Assembly (NCBI GenBank): GCA_023091735.1 | Contig: JALKBU010000249.1 | Span: forward strand, 1-55,779 | DNA length: 55,779 nt | Direction of reading: 5' to 3' | DNA from: Trichomonas tenax | Taxonomy: Eukaryota; Parabasalia; Trichomonadida; Trichomonadidae | Part shown: piece after piece, positions 29,665-39,685 of the stretch | Position numbering within the stretch: the first letter of the stretch is position 1 | Layout: every line of letters begins with the position of its first letter | Translations under genes and position numbers: made by a program | The notes under the pieces: generated by a model | What the model was told of the DNA's origin: nothing | The model's database searches: none | The model's input: the letters and a program-made list of their open reading frames with translations, nothing else

Positions 29665-31212
29665 TTGTTATTTCTCATTTTTGTGAAATCGATCTACATT
29701 GATCATTTTGGATCTTCAAACAGCAGCTGTGCGTTTGATGATTCTTGCGGCCCTTCAAATTCAGCAGATTTCAATATAAATTCTGAAATTTATATAAAAA
29801 CGCCTAAATTCACTAATGCATCGCATCTAATGTCGTTTTTGGACATAATAAATACGTCATTTTCGAAGAATTGTTCATTAATTGGACAAAATCAAACAAT
29901 ATCAACAGAAAAACATTCGAATATTACCTTAAATACTACAAATTTCGAATATATAAACGCAGCAATTACAAATTTCACTTTCATTGAGAACATTTACACT
30001 TTTAACTTCGCATTTTCGAATATTATTTTTGATTCTGTTACGTTTTATCGGAATGTAACACTGTTGTTCAATTTAATCGACTCTAATATTACGTTTACCA
30101 ACTGTTTGTTCAACTTTATTTCTATAGAAAACAATTCTTTGATAAATTCGATAAATTCAGCAATCATATTCTACAATACATCGTTTATTTCCATCACGCA
30201 ACTTTATAGTTCAGTTGTACCTGCAATAAACATCCAGAACTCGACATTAACAGCAGAAAATCTTATTTTTGATTCAATCTTTCACGTTAAACCATTCATA
30301 GATTCATATAATTCAAAAATAGAAATACACAATTCTACGCACCAGATGAATGGAGGCTTAAAACCTTTCTATTTACTCAATCACACTCGAATTCAAATGA
30401 AAAACAATTCATTCGAATTAAACAAGTCACCATTGATATATTTATCAGATTCCAATTCTAATATCAATGATTTAATAATTGATTCGAATTGCGTGAATAA
30501 TCCTTTAATTTCTTTAAACAAAAGCGAGTTTGATATACATAATCTATCAATGCAAGGCAACAGATGTGGAAAAATGATGGAATCATTGGATTCAACGATT
30601 AATCTTCAAAATATAAATGGATCAACTAATTTTGTTCCTGATAATCTATTTAGAATCGATAATTCAACAATTTCTATAACGCAAAGTGCTCTATATGATA
30701 CAGTCGCTATAACAGATTCTGTATTTTCCATTTATAATTCGAAATTAAATTTAGATAAAACATTTTTCAACAAAACGCATTCTAGAGCGAAAGGAGCTGT
30801 TTTCTCATTCCATTTTTCAGAAGCAACAATAAACAACTGTGAATTTCTCTCAGGAATGAGCAGATCTAAAAGCGCATCACTGAGTTTCGAAAATTCATCA
30901 TTTTCAGTGAAAAACACAGTTTTCTTGAACAACAGTGCTATAAGTGATAGATCAATTTACTCTGAGGCCTCTAATTCTTCTATCAAAAACTGCACATTTT
31001 CAGGTTCTGAATCAGAAGAATTATCGATTCCATTATTAAATACGATATATGACTGTTCATTTGGAAAAATAGAGAAAGCTTACATAGTTGAAGAGAGTAT
31101 ATCCATAGAGAAGATTATTGTTACCATATGTTTGATATTAATTGCAATATTTTTAATGAAGTCTAGAATATTAAGAATTCTGCATATCAAGACCTCTAAG
31201 CAATACTTGTAA
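29665..31212 (+). CDS. Beta-helix (Pmp-like) surface protein, start codon missing or non-AUG
   Basis: About 515 residues, Asn/Ser/Thr-rich with many NxS/T sites and a repeating pattern of short strands (FDSVTFYRNVTLL, ITFTNCLFNFISI, SSIKNCTFSGSES). This is typical of right-handed parallel beta-helices such as the Pmp-like family of trichomonads. A hydrophobic leader (LLFLIFVKSIYI) starts the frame, and a membrane helix (about 480-500) with a short basic tail ends it, so the product should be an exported single-pass surface protein. The frame is open from 29632 but has no ATG before residue ~56. In the expected position the codon is ATT (29662-29664), followed by TTG. Either the start was lost recently or a non-AUG start is used. 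Confidence 0.65.
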   Translation: MLFLIFVKSIYIDHFGSSNSSCAFDDSCGPSNSADFNINSEIYIKTPKFTNASHLMSFLDIINTSFSKNCSLIGQNQTISTEKHSNITLNTTNFEYINAAITNFTFIENIYTFNFAFSNIIFDSVTFYRNVTLLFNLIDSNITFTNCLFNFISIENNSLINSINSAIIFYNTSFISITQLYSSVVPAINIQNSTLTAENLIFDSIFHVKPFIDSYNSKIEIHNSTHQMNGGLKPFYLLNHTRIQMKNNSFELNKSPLIYLSDSNSNINDLIIDSNCVNNPLISLNKSEFDIHNLSMQGNRCGKMMESLDSTINLQNINGSTNFVPDNLFRIDNSTISITQSALYDTVAITDSVFSIYNSKLNLDKTFFNKTHSRAKGAVFSFHFSEATINNCEFLSGMSRSKSASLSFENSSFSVKNTVFLNNSAISDRSIYSEASNSSIKNCTFSGSESEELSIPLLNTIYDCSFGKIEKAYIVEESISIEKIIVTICLILIAIFLMKSRILRILHIKTSKQYL

Positions 31213-31820
31213 TTTGTTTTTATATATAATGTTAAATATTATTTTTGTTATTATATACCAATACTTCAAATATAGAAAGAGAAACTCATGCATTTAATGA
31301 TGCTAAGAGATATAAGGTCTTTTGTAATAATTTTTTTTTTGATTGAATATTAACAGCAAATATATGAATATATTTTGGATTTGATCTAAAAATATCAAAT
31401 ATAGTTCCATTCCATGCTTAAAAGTGTTATTTTATTATGTTTTTGTGCATCTTCAATCGATTTCGTTTGTAATAAAGGTGTTGTAATACTTAAATAAGCC
31501 ACGAATCGATTTTACACAAAAATTATAATGATGCAACATCAACTAAAGTGACCGAACCAATTTGATATTTTTGAATGAATTTGATAATATTGCAAAATGT
31601 ATTGTAATCGTTGTATATACTACAAATCGCACAGGAAACATTGCTTCATGAGTCATAAACCTCAATATTGATTATTATGTGAATAATATTTTACAGAACC
31701 AAAACATTTGTTTAGAGCAATGATGCAATATATAATTATACTATACACACTTATATTAACATATATTTAAAGTATCAAGGTGATAACTCGCATCATTCAT
31801 GTTATTTATTATTCAGCGCT
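31213..31820. other. AT-rich spacer
   Basis: About 600 bp downstream of the beta-helix gene. No gene, RNA or repeat is recognised. Confidence 0.45.
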
Positions 31821-31834
31821 TTTCATTGGAAAGC

Positions 31835-32080
31835 ATGAGTTCTACATATTACAAGTGTGGCGGAATCACGAATGGCGAACCATCCATGTGACCAGAAGGA
31901 TACAATATCGTTTTTGATATTCAACAATCAAATAAGTTTATCAATTCCTTCTACGCTTTAAAGCAGATCTGAAACTGCAACTAAAATTCCAATTTATCCC
32001 AGCGAAAGTCGCTCAACATAAATAGAAACATTTTTTGAAAAATATCATAATTCAAAAATAAGCCAATGAAACAGATCTAC
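31835..32080 (+). pseudogene. Short decayed gene relic of unknown family
   Basis: An ATG at 31835 follows an initiator-like TCATTG (31823-31828) by 10 nt and opens a peptide-like frame (MSSTYYKCGGITNGEPSM). A TGA follows after 18 codons. The frame then continues as PEGYNIVFDIQQSNKFINSF to another stop. A neighbouring frame then resumes with ATKIPIYPSESRS, a TAA and IETFFEKYHNSKIS. The protein-like stretches over ~240 bp with stops and one frame change suggest a dead gene. I do not recognise the family, and the region could be shorter than given. Confidence 0.4.
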
Positions 32081-32957
32081 TAATCATGTAGATGCTATTT
32101 ATTGAATAAAATAGATAATTTATTTTTTGATAAGATTTTACCATATTTTAAAAATAAGTTGAAAAATACAATTTTCATGATATGATGAGGCACTTTTCAG
32201 CATCAAAATTGAATTCTATGATTTTGAATATAAAAGTCAAAAATAACTGTAAAAATAACAACTAAATATGATGTTATATCTAATTTTCGCGTAAAAACAA
32301 AACAAAAAAAAAAAATCAAAAATATAAATATCCAAGATAACACATCGGTAGGGATGTGGAAGTCCTATATTTGATACACATCGCATAAAATCCCCAAATA
32401 AACAATTTCACAAAATTTTTTTTTGATTTTCCAAAAAAGAAAAATAAGCCATTCACAGTCATACATTGGATCTTTTGATAACACCCATCATGTAAAATAT
32501 CCAAACAATCAATTTTTCAAAAATTTTCATCTTCATTTCCTCAAAATCATTAGATATTTAGGATATAGCTCTTGTAGACCCAACAGAGGTTGTTAATCAC
32601 ATGAAAAGGGGATCGGACCTTTTGTGAACAGAGTGACTATCTAAGTTCACAAAAGTGATTCAAAATCGAACATTTCGGGATAACTCATTCTGCATCAGAG
32701 ATGTTTCGAATCAAATCAAAACCATAACATTCTTTCAATTTTTTTTTGATCACATTCTCTATTTCGTGTATATATCAAAATTACAACAAAACACTATATA
32801 AATGTATTTTCTCAAAATAAATAGTTCTTTAGACGTACCAAAAGATGTGGAATAATAGTTCCGATATTCATTCAAATTATATTTTTTACCAATTTTTGTT
32901 TAATTGTATTACACATATTAAATTGGTGTTATTAGAAAAATTGAATGAAAATTGGCC
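32081..32957. other. AT-rich spacer upstream of the E2F-like gene
   Basis: No gene is recognised. A short inverted repeat (CTTTTGTGAAC at 32619-32629 and GTTCACAAAAG at 32645-32655) is present, too short to interpret. An in-frame ATG at 32845 would extend the E2F-like protein by 43 Ile/Phe/Leu-rich residues and is judged to be leader or promoter sequence. Confidence 0.45.
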
Positions 32958-32973
32958 TCAATTTTTTTGTGGA

Positions 32974-33705
32974 ATGAATCATGCGTTTGCTCCGAATTTT
33001 AGCCACTTCGAGGAGAACCAACAGCGCGGTTATGGAGTACCCGCGAACATGGAGAGGAGGCCAGATTTCCATCAGGCCGTGAAATTCTTCATCGAATATC
33101 AAGAACAGAGGATCGGACAAGCGACGTCTATCACGGTAATCACGGAAAAATTCAGAATTAAAAGGAGGAGACTCTACGACGTTTTGAACGTGTTCGAAAG
33201 CTTAGGCGTGTGCCACAAACCTGGTGTCGATATTTTTATCTGGCACGGATTGTCAAATCTCAAGAAAATTCTCATGACAAGATACAACGAGATCGCAGGA
33301 TCAAGCAAGGCTGATATAATGAGCCTTCAACCATCAGATCACTCAATCGGTATACAAAACTTGACTGTCGCGCTTCTTCTCGTTTTCTTAATAACAGATA
33401 TGATCACGATTGATCTCAGAGCTGTAGCGTACATATTTGCAGGCGGTTCAGCCAAATTTAGAATGATTTTATGCAAATTATATCAAGTTGTTGATATTTT
33501 AAGCACGGTCGGCGTTATTTTCAGATCGCAGTCTGTTTCTGTCGTGAATCTTTCACCAGAATATTTTATGCTTCCGAAATCTAACGTCTTGCCAAATATC
33601 CTCAACGTCGACTTCTTGCTCAACAAGAATGGGAAGCTGGGCATGATCAACGATAGCCGTGCTAAGTACGAGTACGTCCTTAAGAAGGTCCAACAATTCA
33701 ATTAG
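32974..33705 (+). CDS. E2F/DP-family transcription factor with two winged-helix domains
   Basis: A 243-residue nuclear DNA-binding protein. The first winged helix (about 28-95) carries the E2F recognition helix as RRRLYDVLNVFESLGV (64-79), very close to the family RRxYDxxNVLExLGL, followed by a strand with IFIWHG. A second, more diverged winged helix (about 122-190) ends with CKLYQVVDILSTVGVIFRS, the same pattern without the Arg-Arg pair. Two DNA-binding folds without a dimerisation coiled coil is the layout of atypical E2Fs (E2F7/8, plant DEL). I chose ATG 32974 because TCAATTTTTTT (initiator-like, A at 32960) precedes it by 14 nt; an in-frame ATG at 32845 is the alternative. Confidence 0.75.
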   Translation: MNHAFAPNFSHFEENQQRGYGVPANMERRPDFHQAVKFFIEYQEQRIGQATSITVITEKFRIKRRRLYDVLNVFESLGVCHKPGVDIFIWHGLSNLKKILMTRYNEIAGSSKADIMSLQPSDHSIGIQNLTVALLLVFLITDMITIDLRAVAYIFAGGSAKFRMILCKLYQVVDILSTVGVIFRSQSVSVVNLSPEYFMLPKSNVLPNILNVDFLLNKNGKLGMINDSRAKYEYVLKKVQQFN

Positions 33706-34604
33706 AATTAATCAATAATTTATATGTTTGTATTTTTTGTTTAATTTTCGGTATATATACCATGCTTATGCTTATTATTAAATATTTCGGTTAAATAAAG
33801 GTTTTTATCGTTTCAATAAATTTCGGAATCTTGATTATTCTCTTTCGTTTTCCATTCAGCTTTTAGATTTCCAGAATCCTATGATTCTCTCACCGTTTAA
33901 GATCCTATATCCGGTTCCAAATAAATAAATATCGATGCTGAAAGCTTTAACCATAACAGTTATGTTCCAATGGAACACAGTACCACATCTTGCCAAAGTA
34001 ATTCCCTCAAATCCTTTAATATTAATCAAAAGTAATATTTGTTTTAATCCTTCATTCATCAGTTAAACATAGCAAAAGCTATCGAAAACAAACAGTTCTC
34101 CAAACTTTTAGGATACGATTTAATGATAGAGTTTATTTGTTTAAAGAAGTATGCTTTCCAAAGATTATGCGCATGTGGAATACACGTACTAGTTGTATTC
34201 TATCTAATGCATATATTTAGAGATCCTGGATATCAAAAAATGAATTCAATATTTTGATATATAGACAATGAATTACCACAATTAATATCACCATATTTTA
34301 GATCAAAAAATAAAGTGTTTTCTCCAAATGAAAAATCTTAACTTGATATTTATGATTTCGTTGATTGACTAAAATCGATATAAAATATGCGTTTTCACGA
34401 CTTCTTAATTTGAATAAATTTGTTTTTTAAAATAGTTTTTACAAATGTTTTCTTCTCACTCACTCTACTTAAAAATCGACTTTTCTTATTTTGATGAGTC
34501 ACTATCATAATTCAAATATACTCCTGATGTATATCAATTTTCCAAAAGCATCATTAACAAATTGGTCAATCAATTTCATGTTGATAATAGGGCAATTAAA
34601 TTTT
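33706..34604. other. AT-rich spacer
   Basis: About 900 bp. A minus-strand frame at 33856-34059 (67 codons, from an ATG) reads somewhat like protein, but it has no recognisable family and is too short to call. No RNA gene is seen. Confidence 0.4.
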
Positions 34605-35340
34605 TATACACAAAGTCTGCGAAACTCGTTTTTTAACTCACTGGATTAACTTTATGCTAAGTTATTGAACTCCAATGTGCAAAATCCTGTTGTGCATGAT
34701 ATATTAAAGAATTAGTTAACAAAGTCTATATTTCATAAAAAATTAGATATATCTTGCATCAAAAACATTGATTTGCCATGATGTGCTTTACTCATTATAA
34801 TATATTATATTCCAATTGTATATCATTTTTATAACGTAAAATAGGCTGTTGTCGATGATAAATATGTAAATCTAATCACAAATATGCTTTTTAAGCTTTT
34901 TTTTGTAAAAAAAGTATTCCAAGCTCTGTGTGTTATTCTCCCAAAAATAATGATGATTCTTTTTTGCGCGGCTAAATTTGAAAAGTTTATTAAATTGAGA
35001 AGAATAACACACAGAGCTTATGTGTGAACACTTGGAATACTTTTTTCAAAAAAGTATATTTGTGATTAGATTTACCTATTTATCATCGACAACAACATAT
35101 TTTACGTTATAAAAATGCTATACAATGGGAATATAATATATTATAATGAGTTATGTACATCATGGCAAATCAATGTTTTTGATGCAAGATATATCTAATA
35201 TTTTAATGAAATATAGACTTTGTTAGCTAATTCTTTAATATATCATGCACAACAGGATTTTGTGCATTGAGGTTCAATAACTTAGCAAAAAGTTAATCCA
35301 GTGAGTTAAAAAACGAGTTTCGCAGACTTTGCGTATCAAT
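34605..35340. mobile_element. Large foldback (palindromic) element, about 735 bp
   Basis: A left arm at about 34605-34940 and a right arm at about 35002-35340 are near-perfect reverse complements with small indels. Matching landmarks are CAAAGTCTGCGAAACTCG (34611 on) with CGAGTTTCGCAGACTTTG (ending about 35332), TGTGCATGATATATTAAAGA with its complement near 35240, and AAGCTCTGTGTGTTATTCTC (34921-34940) with AGAATAACACACAGAGCTT. A ~60-nt unpaired centre separates them. There is no coding capacity. This is a non-autonomous foldback or MITE-like element with long arms. ATTAACAA occurs just outside both ends in inverted orientation and may mark the true termini. Target-site duplications were not resolved. 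Confidence 0.8.
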
Positions 35341-36034
35341 TTTAGACAAGCCGTTGTTAATAATATCATTCATACTCGATTACACCTATATGAATTCTCA
35401 ACAAAAGTTTGTATGCTATCTAAACCTAAGGTCTTGACTACATGTTCATTGAAAAAATATGATTGAAAAAAATAAATATTGTTACATATGCCATTACGAA
35501 TGAGATTTTGTCTTTCCAGTATAAAAATAGTAAAAGAATATGATTAAAAAGTGATTTTCGAAGATTAGTTGAAATAATCACTTGATATTTGATGAATGTT
35601 GAATTTTTGATTACGTTATCAATCATATCGCTATGTAGTTCAATATCTGAATCTAGTGGTATGTTCAACGGTCGCTATTATCGATCAAAAATGAAACTTT
35701 TCATATATGAAAAAAGCAATTTCATCAAGATAGCGAAAAATGATAGGTAGAGACAAAACATTACTGCCACAGGCAGATGACATCCGATAAAATAAAGTGC
35801 ATTAAAGTCAGAAATAGAATCGGATGACATTATGAGAAACGAACAAAAACATTGATAAACGGGTGCAAATCAGAAGCCATGAGCAGAAACATACATATGA
35901 ACCACAATTCTTACGACAACTCAAAAAACTTAAGAATTATCAGTTAAGAAAGAACTAGATTTATTAACCCAAGAACGAAAACGAGGTTAATTTTTCCGAA
36001 TAATATTTCATACATTGCTATCTATATAGACTTC
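35341..36034. other. AT-rich spacer downstream of the foldback element
   Basis: About 690 bp with no recognisable gene. A minus-strand 76-codon frame (35438-35668) has chance-like composition. Confidence 0.45.
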
Positions 36035-36436
36035 TTAGAAGTTCTCTGTGCGCTGAGCGTGAATGAGAACCTTTGGACCATTTTCGCCGAGTTGTACCTC
36101 GCGTGTGCATAGAGCGTTGGCATCGAAGTTATCGAGCGTGATTTCAGCCTTTCCGAGCTGCTGGTCCTCAGCCCAGAAAGACTTCCTGTTGTAGAGGGCG
36201 ATGACAATAGAAGCCTTGTTTGGATTTGTGTACTGGAAGTTGTACTCTGTGCTTTGTGGGCGTTGTCCGCATTTGAACTCTTGAGCGTTGTTCCTGAAGT
36301 TCTTCTGAGAACCAACGCAAAGGATCAACTTGCCCTGGTTGGCCATTCCGTTGGTGTTGACTGATGCAACGGAGATCTTGAAATCGTTGGAGGAAGAGCC
36401 GAGAAGTTGTTCATAGCCACCTTGACCACGGAGCAT
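36035..36436 (-). CDS. C2-like domain protein
   Basis: A 134-residue protein that is essentially a single beta-sandwich domain, judged C2-like. It begins MLRGQGGYEQLLG, then has beta-strand segments FKISVASVN, GKLILCVGSQ, STEYNFQYTNPNKASIVIALYNR, QQLGKAEITLDNF and GPKVLIHAQ. The order of strands and the late LGKAEITLDNF segment resemble the typical C2 'lG.a.i.l..l' strand. Such domains bind membranes or proteins, often with Ca2+. The usual cluster of Ca2+-binding Asp residues is not obvious, so a Ca2+-independent role is possible. The start at 36436 is chosen over an upstream in-frame ATG (36478) because TCATTTTTTC lies 5 nt before it. The 3' two-thirds are markedly G+C-richer than the spacer, suggesting good expression. 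Confidence 0.65.
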   Translation of the reverse strand: MLRGQGGYEQLLGSSSNDFKISVASVNTNGMANQGKLILCVGSQKNFRNNAQEFKCGQRPQSTEYNFQYTNPNKASIVIALYNRKSFWAEDQQLGKAEITLDNFDANALCTREVQLGENGPKVLIHAQRTENF

Positions 36437-36440
36437 TTTT

Positions 36441-36450
36441 GAAAAAATGA
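36441..36450 (-). promoter_or_regulatory. Initiator-like motif of the C2-like gene
   Basis: On the minus strand this reads TCATTTTTTC, with the presumed start A at 36448, 12 nt before the ATG. Confidence 0.5.
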
Positions 36451-36452
36451 AC

Positions 36453-37366
36453 TTTTTGTTTTTGAGCCAAACCTCCAATCAATCAAATCAAAATATATTC
36501 ATTTCTCGATTTAGATAACGCAAAAACAAAGAAATTTGGAAAATCAAAAATTATCGAATGAAATCATATTTTCGTATTGCAAATCAAAAATAAGCAAAAA
36601 TTTCGACTTAGATGATTTTATAATTTAAATCTGTAATATCGTTCCGCCAAATTTTTTATTGCAGATTTCGATTATATAGATATTTTAGATCATAATTTTA
36701 ATGTTAATTAAATTATTAAATTTCTAAAATTTTGTTTAATATCATGTTCTGGAGATAGGAGAAATTTATTAATAAACGTTATTTTGATTAAAAAAATTTG
36801 ATTTTGAGATAAAATTATACATAGTCATTGATAAATATAAAGATAAAATTTTGAATCTACCGAAAATTATCAGAAAACCGCTTAATTCAGAATTAACGAT
36901 GTCACTTTTCGGCAGTTTCTCGAAATTTTCAGATAATTTTACTCTGCATATTATATTATTTATATATTTTATTTAAAAAGAAAAATCATCACTTTTGATA
37001 TTTTCAAAGATTTCATAATTATGACAGTTTTTTTAGTATTTTACGGGCGTATAAGCATTTAATAAAATGTCGAAAAAAGTCTAATGTGATAATTAGAGCA
37101 TGATTTGTACTATAACTATATATATTCATATTTGCACTCTCTGATATCAAGGTAATTCAACAATTTAAACAAAAACACTATAATTTTATTTTACATTGAA
37201 AACTCTATCAATAAACTGCAAATCAAATTATTATATGTTTTCACTAAAAATTAACCAAAGATGACATTTTTTTTATATTTTAGAGTCACTACTTTTATGT
37301 CACGTAATCGCAATTCTGACACATAAAGTACATTAATCTGCCACGTAAATTATCGTTTTTTGTTCA
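36453..37366. other. Shared spacer between divergent C2-like and START genes
   Basis: About 900 bp of very AT-rich DNA between two divergently transcribed genes. It should hold the START gene promoter, but apart from AT-rich runs no motif is clear. TTCAATG overlaps the START ATG. Confidence 0.45.
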
Positions 37367-38038
37367 ATGAGTTCACCAGTGACACCTGAGCAACTTGAGA
37401 ACTATTCGAAGCTCCACGAACAGGCACTTGAGAAAGTATTCTCCATCCTCGAAGCTCCGGACTGGGAAAAGGCGAAGGAAGACCAAGATATTGTATTTTA
37501 TAAAAGATTTGTGAAGGATTCTCCATTCGCACAAGTCAAAAGTGTTGTTTATATCCAGGATACAACAATGGATGAAGTTAAAGAGGCTTTGGCGGCAGTT
37601 CCAAAAGTTGATGCAAAAACACCAGAGAACGAGCGCCATAAGCTCGATTATTCTTATGAGCTCCCCGGAAGTGGTGACAGGTATCAGTTATTCGTCACAG
37701 GAACGCAGGCACCTGGAATGATGGTTTCTGGACGTGAATTCGTCCTCTTCAGGAAACTCGTTGAGAAGAACGGAATGTACACAGCAATTAACATCTCTGT
37801 TCCAGACAACGACATCGTTCCACTTGACAAGCACCACGTTCGTTCTGAAATGTACTTCCAAGGTTTCGTTGCTCGTGTCTCACCAAAGAACGAGAAAGAT
37901 ATCGAACTCAACTTCCTTGTTCACTCTGATCCGAAGGGTTCTATCCCTGATTGGATCTTCAACAAAGTTGTAACATTCCAGGGCTTCGCGGCTCGTGGCG
38001 TTAGGGCTAAAATCATGGCCAAGCACGAGAAGAAGTAA
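37367..38038 (+). CDS. START-domain lipid-binding protein
   Basis: A 223-residue protein consisting almost entirely of a START (StAR-related lipid transfer) domain. An N-terminal helix (ENYSKLHEQALEKVFSILE) is followed by DWEKAKEDQDIVFYKRF, beta-strands, and the C-terminal GSIPDWIFNKVVTFQGFAAR helix, which matches the family's GxIPxWLvNkv segment closing the lipid pocket. START domains carry sterols, phospholipids or ceramide between membranes; the ligand here cannot be told. There is no signal peptide, membrane segment or targeting sequence, so it is probably cytosolic. The ATG is the first in frame. Composition is G+C-rich relative to the spacer, as in other well-expressed genes of the window. 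Confidence 0.88.
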   Translation: MSSPVTPEQLENYSKLHEQALEKVFSILEAPDWEKAKEDQDIVFYKRFVKDSPFAQVKSVVYIQDTTMDEVKEALAAVPKVDAKTPENERHKLDYSYELPGSGDRYQLFVTGTQAPGMMVSGREFVLFRKLVEKNGMYTAINISVPDNDIVPLDKHHVRSEMYFQGFVARVSPKNEKDIELNFLVHSDPKGSIPDWIFNKVVTFQGFAARGVRAKIMAKHEKK

Positions 38039-38242
38039 AACTCATATAGATTTATTCATTGGCAACATATGGATTTTTTATCTTGAGTGAACTCATCATT
38101 CGTAATACTGCACTAAAAAAGCATTGATTTAAATGTGATGATATTATTAACCCAATATTTTGTTTTTTTCTTGATTCAGAGTTTTCACTTATTGAATGAA
38201 AATAGGATAATAATTGAAAAACAACAAAAAATTGATATATAC

Positions 38243-38310
38243 ATAAAGATATAACAAGAAATAAATTATAAAGATATAACAAGAAATAGATTATAAAGAT
38301 ATAACAAGAT
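38243..38310. repeat. Three tandem copies of a ~25-bp unit
   Basis: The unit AAAGATATAACAAGAAATA (A/G)ATTAT repeats three times without a gap, the last copy being partial. It borders the fibre-like mobile-element fragment that starts at about 38311, so it may mark an insertion or repair junction. Confidence 0.65.
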
Positions 38311-39340
38311 ATCCGGATCTTTTACAGAAATACTATCAGATTTAATATTATTAAATTCCGTATGTGTATGATCTTTATTAGCTTTATTATTTAATTCTTC
38401 AATTATATATAATCTATTATCTGAATTTGGTTCAATATATGTTATTTCATTATTTGTAATTAGACCTTATGTAAATGTTGTTTAATTGGTTGTTTAATTG
38501 CTGGAGCACCATCAATATCATATATAAGCACCAATTTCATTTATTGAAACTTTATTAAATTCCGTATGTGTATGATTAATATCTGATTTATTATCGAAAT
38601 ATGTATTTATGTTAGTTCCTTGAATTTCAAATCCATCAGTAAAGTTCGGTAAATGAATAACTTCACCATTTGTAGGTTCAAATACTTCAGCTGGATGAAT
38701 ATTTATAACATGTAAGTTATTCATCCATAATTCACTATGATTATGATATTTATTGAACATAATTGTCTAAATACTTCGGCAACTGTAAAAGTAATAAGTA
38801 AATCATTATTTTTCTCAGTACCTTCAAAACTAATATTATTAATTTTAATCACACTATTAACATAATTCAATAAAACACCATAACTAGGAAATAGCTTATT
38901 GAACTTTTCAGCAATTGTTGGTTCAGGTTCTACAGTATCTTCATTAATATCTCTAGCCATAATACTTCTAGTACCAACTCTAGATAAGTTTCTAAGAAAT
39001 GTAGTAACTTGACTGAATAAATTCATATGATTATCCATTACTTGTCCTGTAAGATCTTGTATCCAATTAATATTATTAGTAGTCATAGCATTTGTTTCCG
39101 AAACGAATGTACGAAACGATTCTAAATTAGATGTAGTACCTTCTAACATATCTGATAACATATTAAAGTTTCTTGTAATCGTATGTGTGAACTCTTCCAT
39201 TCTTTGAACCAATGTCGCTAAATTATTAAATACATCACCACCAGTAGATATAACATTTAAAATTTCAAGTAATGTATCTAAACCTGGTGTCTTAGCTAAT
39301 AATACTGATAATTGTGATATTTGATATTGTAGAGCAGCGA
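38311..39340 (-). mobile_element. Degraded fibre-like gene fragment, probably from a Maverick/virus-like element
   Basis: The minus strand reads as one protein-like sequence broken by frameshifts near 38760, 38520 and 38470, without an ATG at its upstream end. The upstream part (39340 to ~38760) is long-helical (LEILNVISTGGDVFNNL, then MEEFTHTITRNFNML). The downstream part contains beta-rich repeats with the motif HTHTEFN twice (INHTHTEFNKVS and KDHTHTEFNNIK) plus NHSEL. This (N/D)HTHxxF motif is typical of trimeric tail-fibre or spike proteins of phages and large DNA viruses or Maverick/Polinton elements. Base usage is unusually AT-rich compared with host genes. I infer a Maverick-type relic. 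No polymerase, integrase or inverted repeat is present. Confidence 0.55.
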
Positions 39341-39685
39341 ATGACGAAGAATGGCTTTTCCCAGAGTTCACAGGAAGAATGCCAGCAACAGGTTATGCGT
39401 ACAATCAAAAGGACCTTGAGAAGGAATACAAAGAGCCTGGCTCAGTAAATCAAACAAATAGTGACATTGGTGCTGGTCAAAAGACATATCCAGAAAAAAA
39501 TAAGCAGTGAAAACCCTAATCCTTCAATAGAAAAATCAAATGCGGGGTTTATAATAGGAATCGTGATTGCAGTCGTAGTCGTAATTGTCATCATCTGCGT
39601 CGTCCTTTATTTCATTCTCCGCAAGAAGTCCGAAAAGTCATCATCTTCATCCAGCAATGGAAACAAGGACAGTGCCAAAGTTTAA
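39341..39685 (+). pseudogene. Broken 3' end of a single-pass surface protein
   Basis: Right at the end of the fibre-like fragment, a plus-strand frame reads NDEEWLFPEFTGRMPATGYA and on to a TGA at 39508-39510. A second frame overlapping it continues with SSENPNPSIEKS, a strong membrane helix (GFIIGIVIAVVVVIVIICVV) and a Ser/Lys-rich cytosolic tail ending at 39685. The change of frame near 39490-39510 and the lack of any ATG show a broken gene whose 5' portion is missing, apparently replaced by the fibre-like fragment. The helix-plus-Ser-rich-tail pattern is that of trichomonad surface proteins. Confidence 0.55.

Noticed and set aside
32619..32655. Short inverted repeat CTTTTGTGAAC/GTTCACAAAAG as terminator or regulatory hairpin
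   Set aside because: An 11-bp stem is expected by chance in such AT-rich DNA, and no gene ends there.
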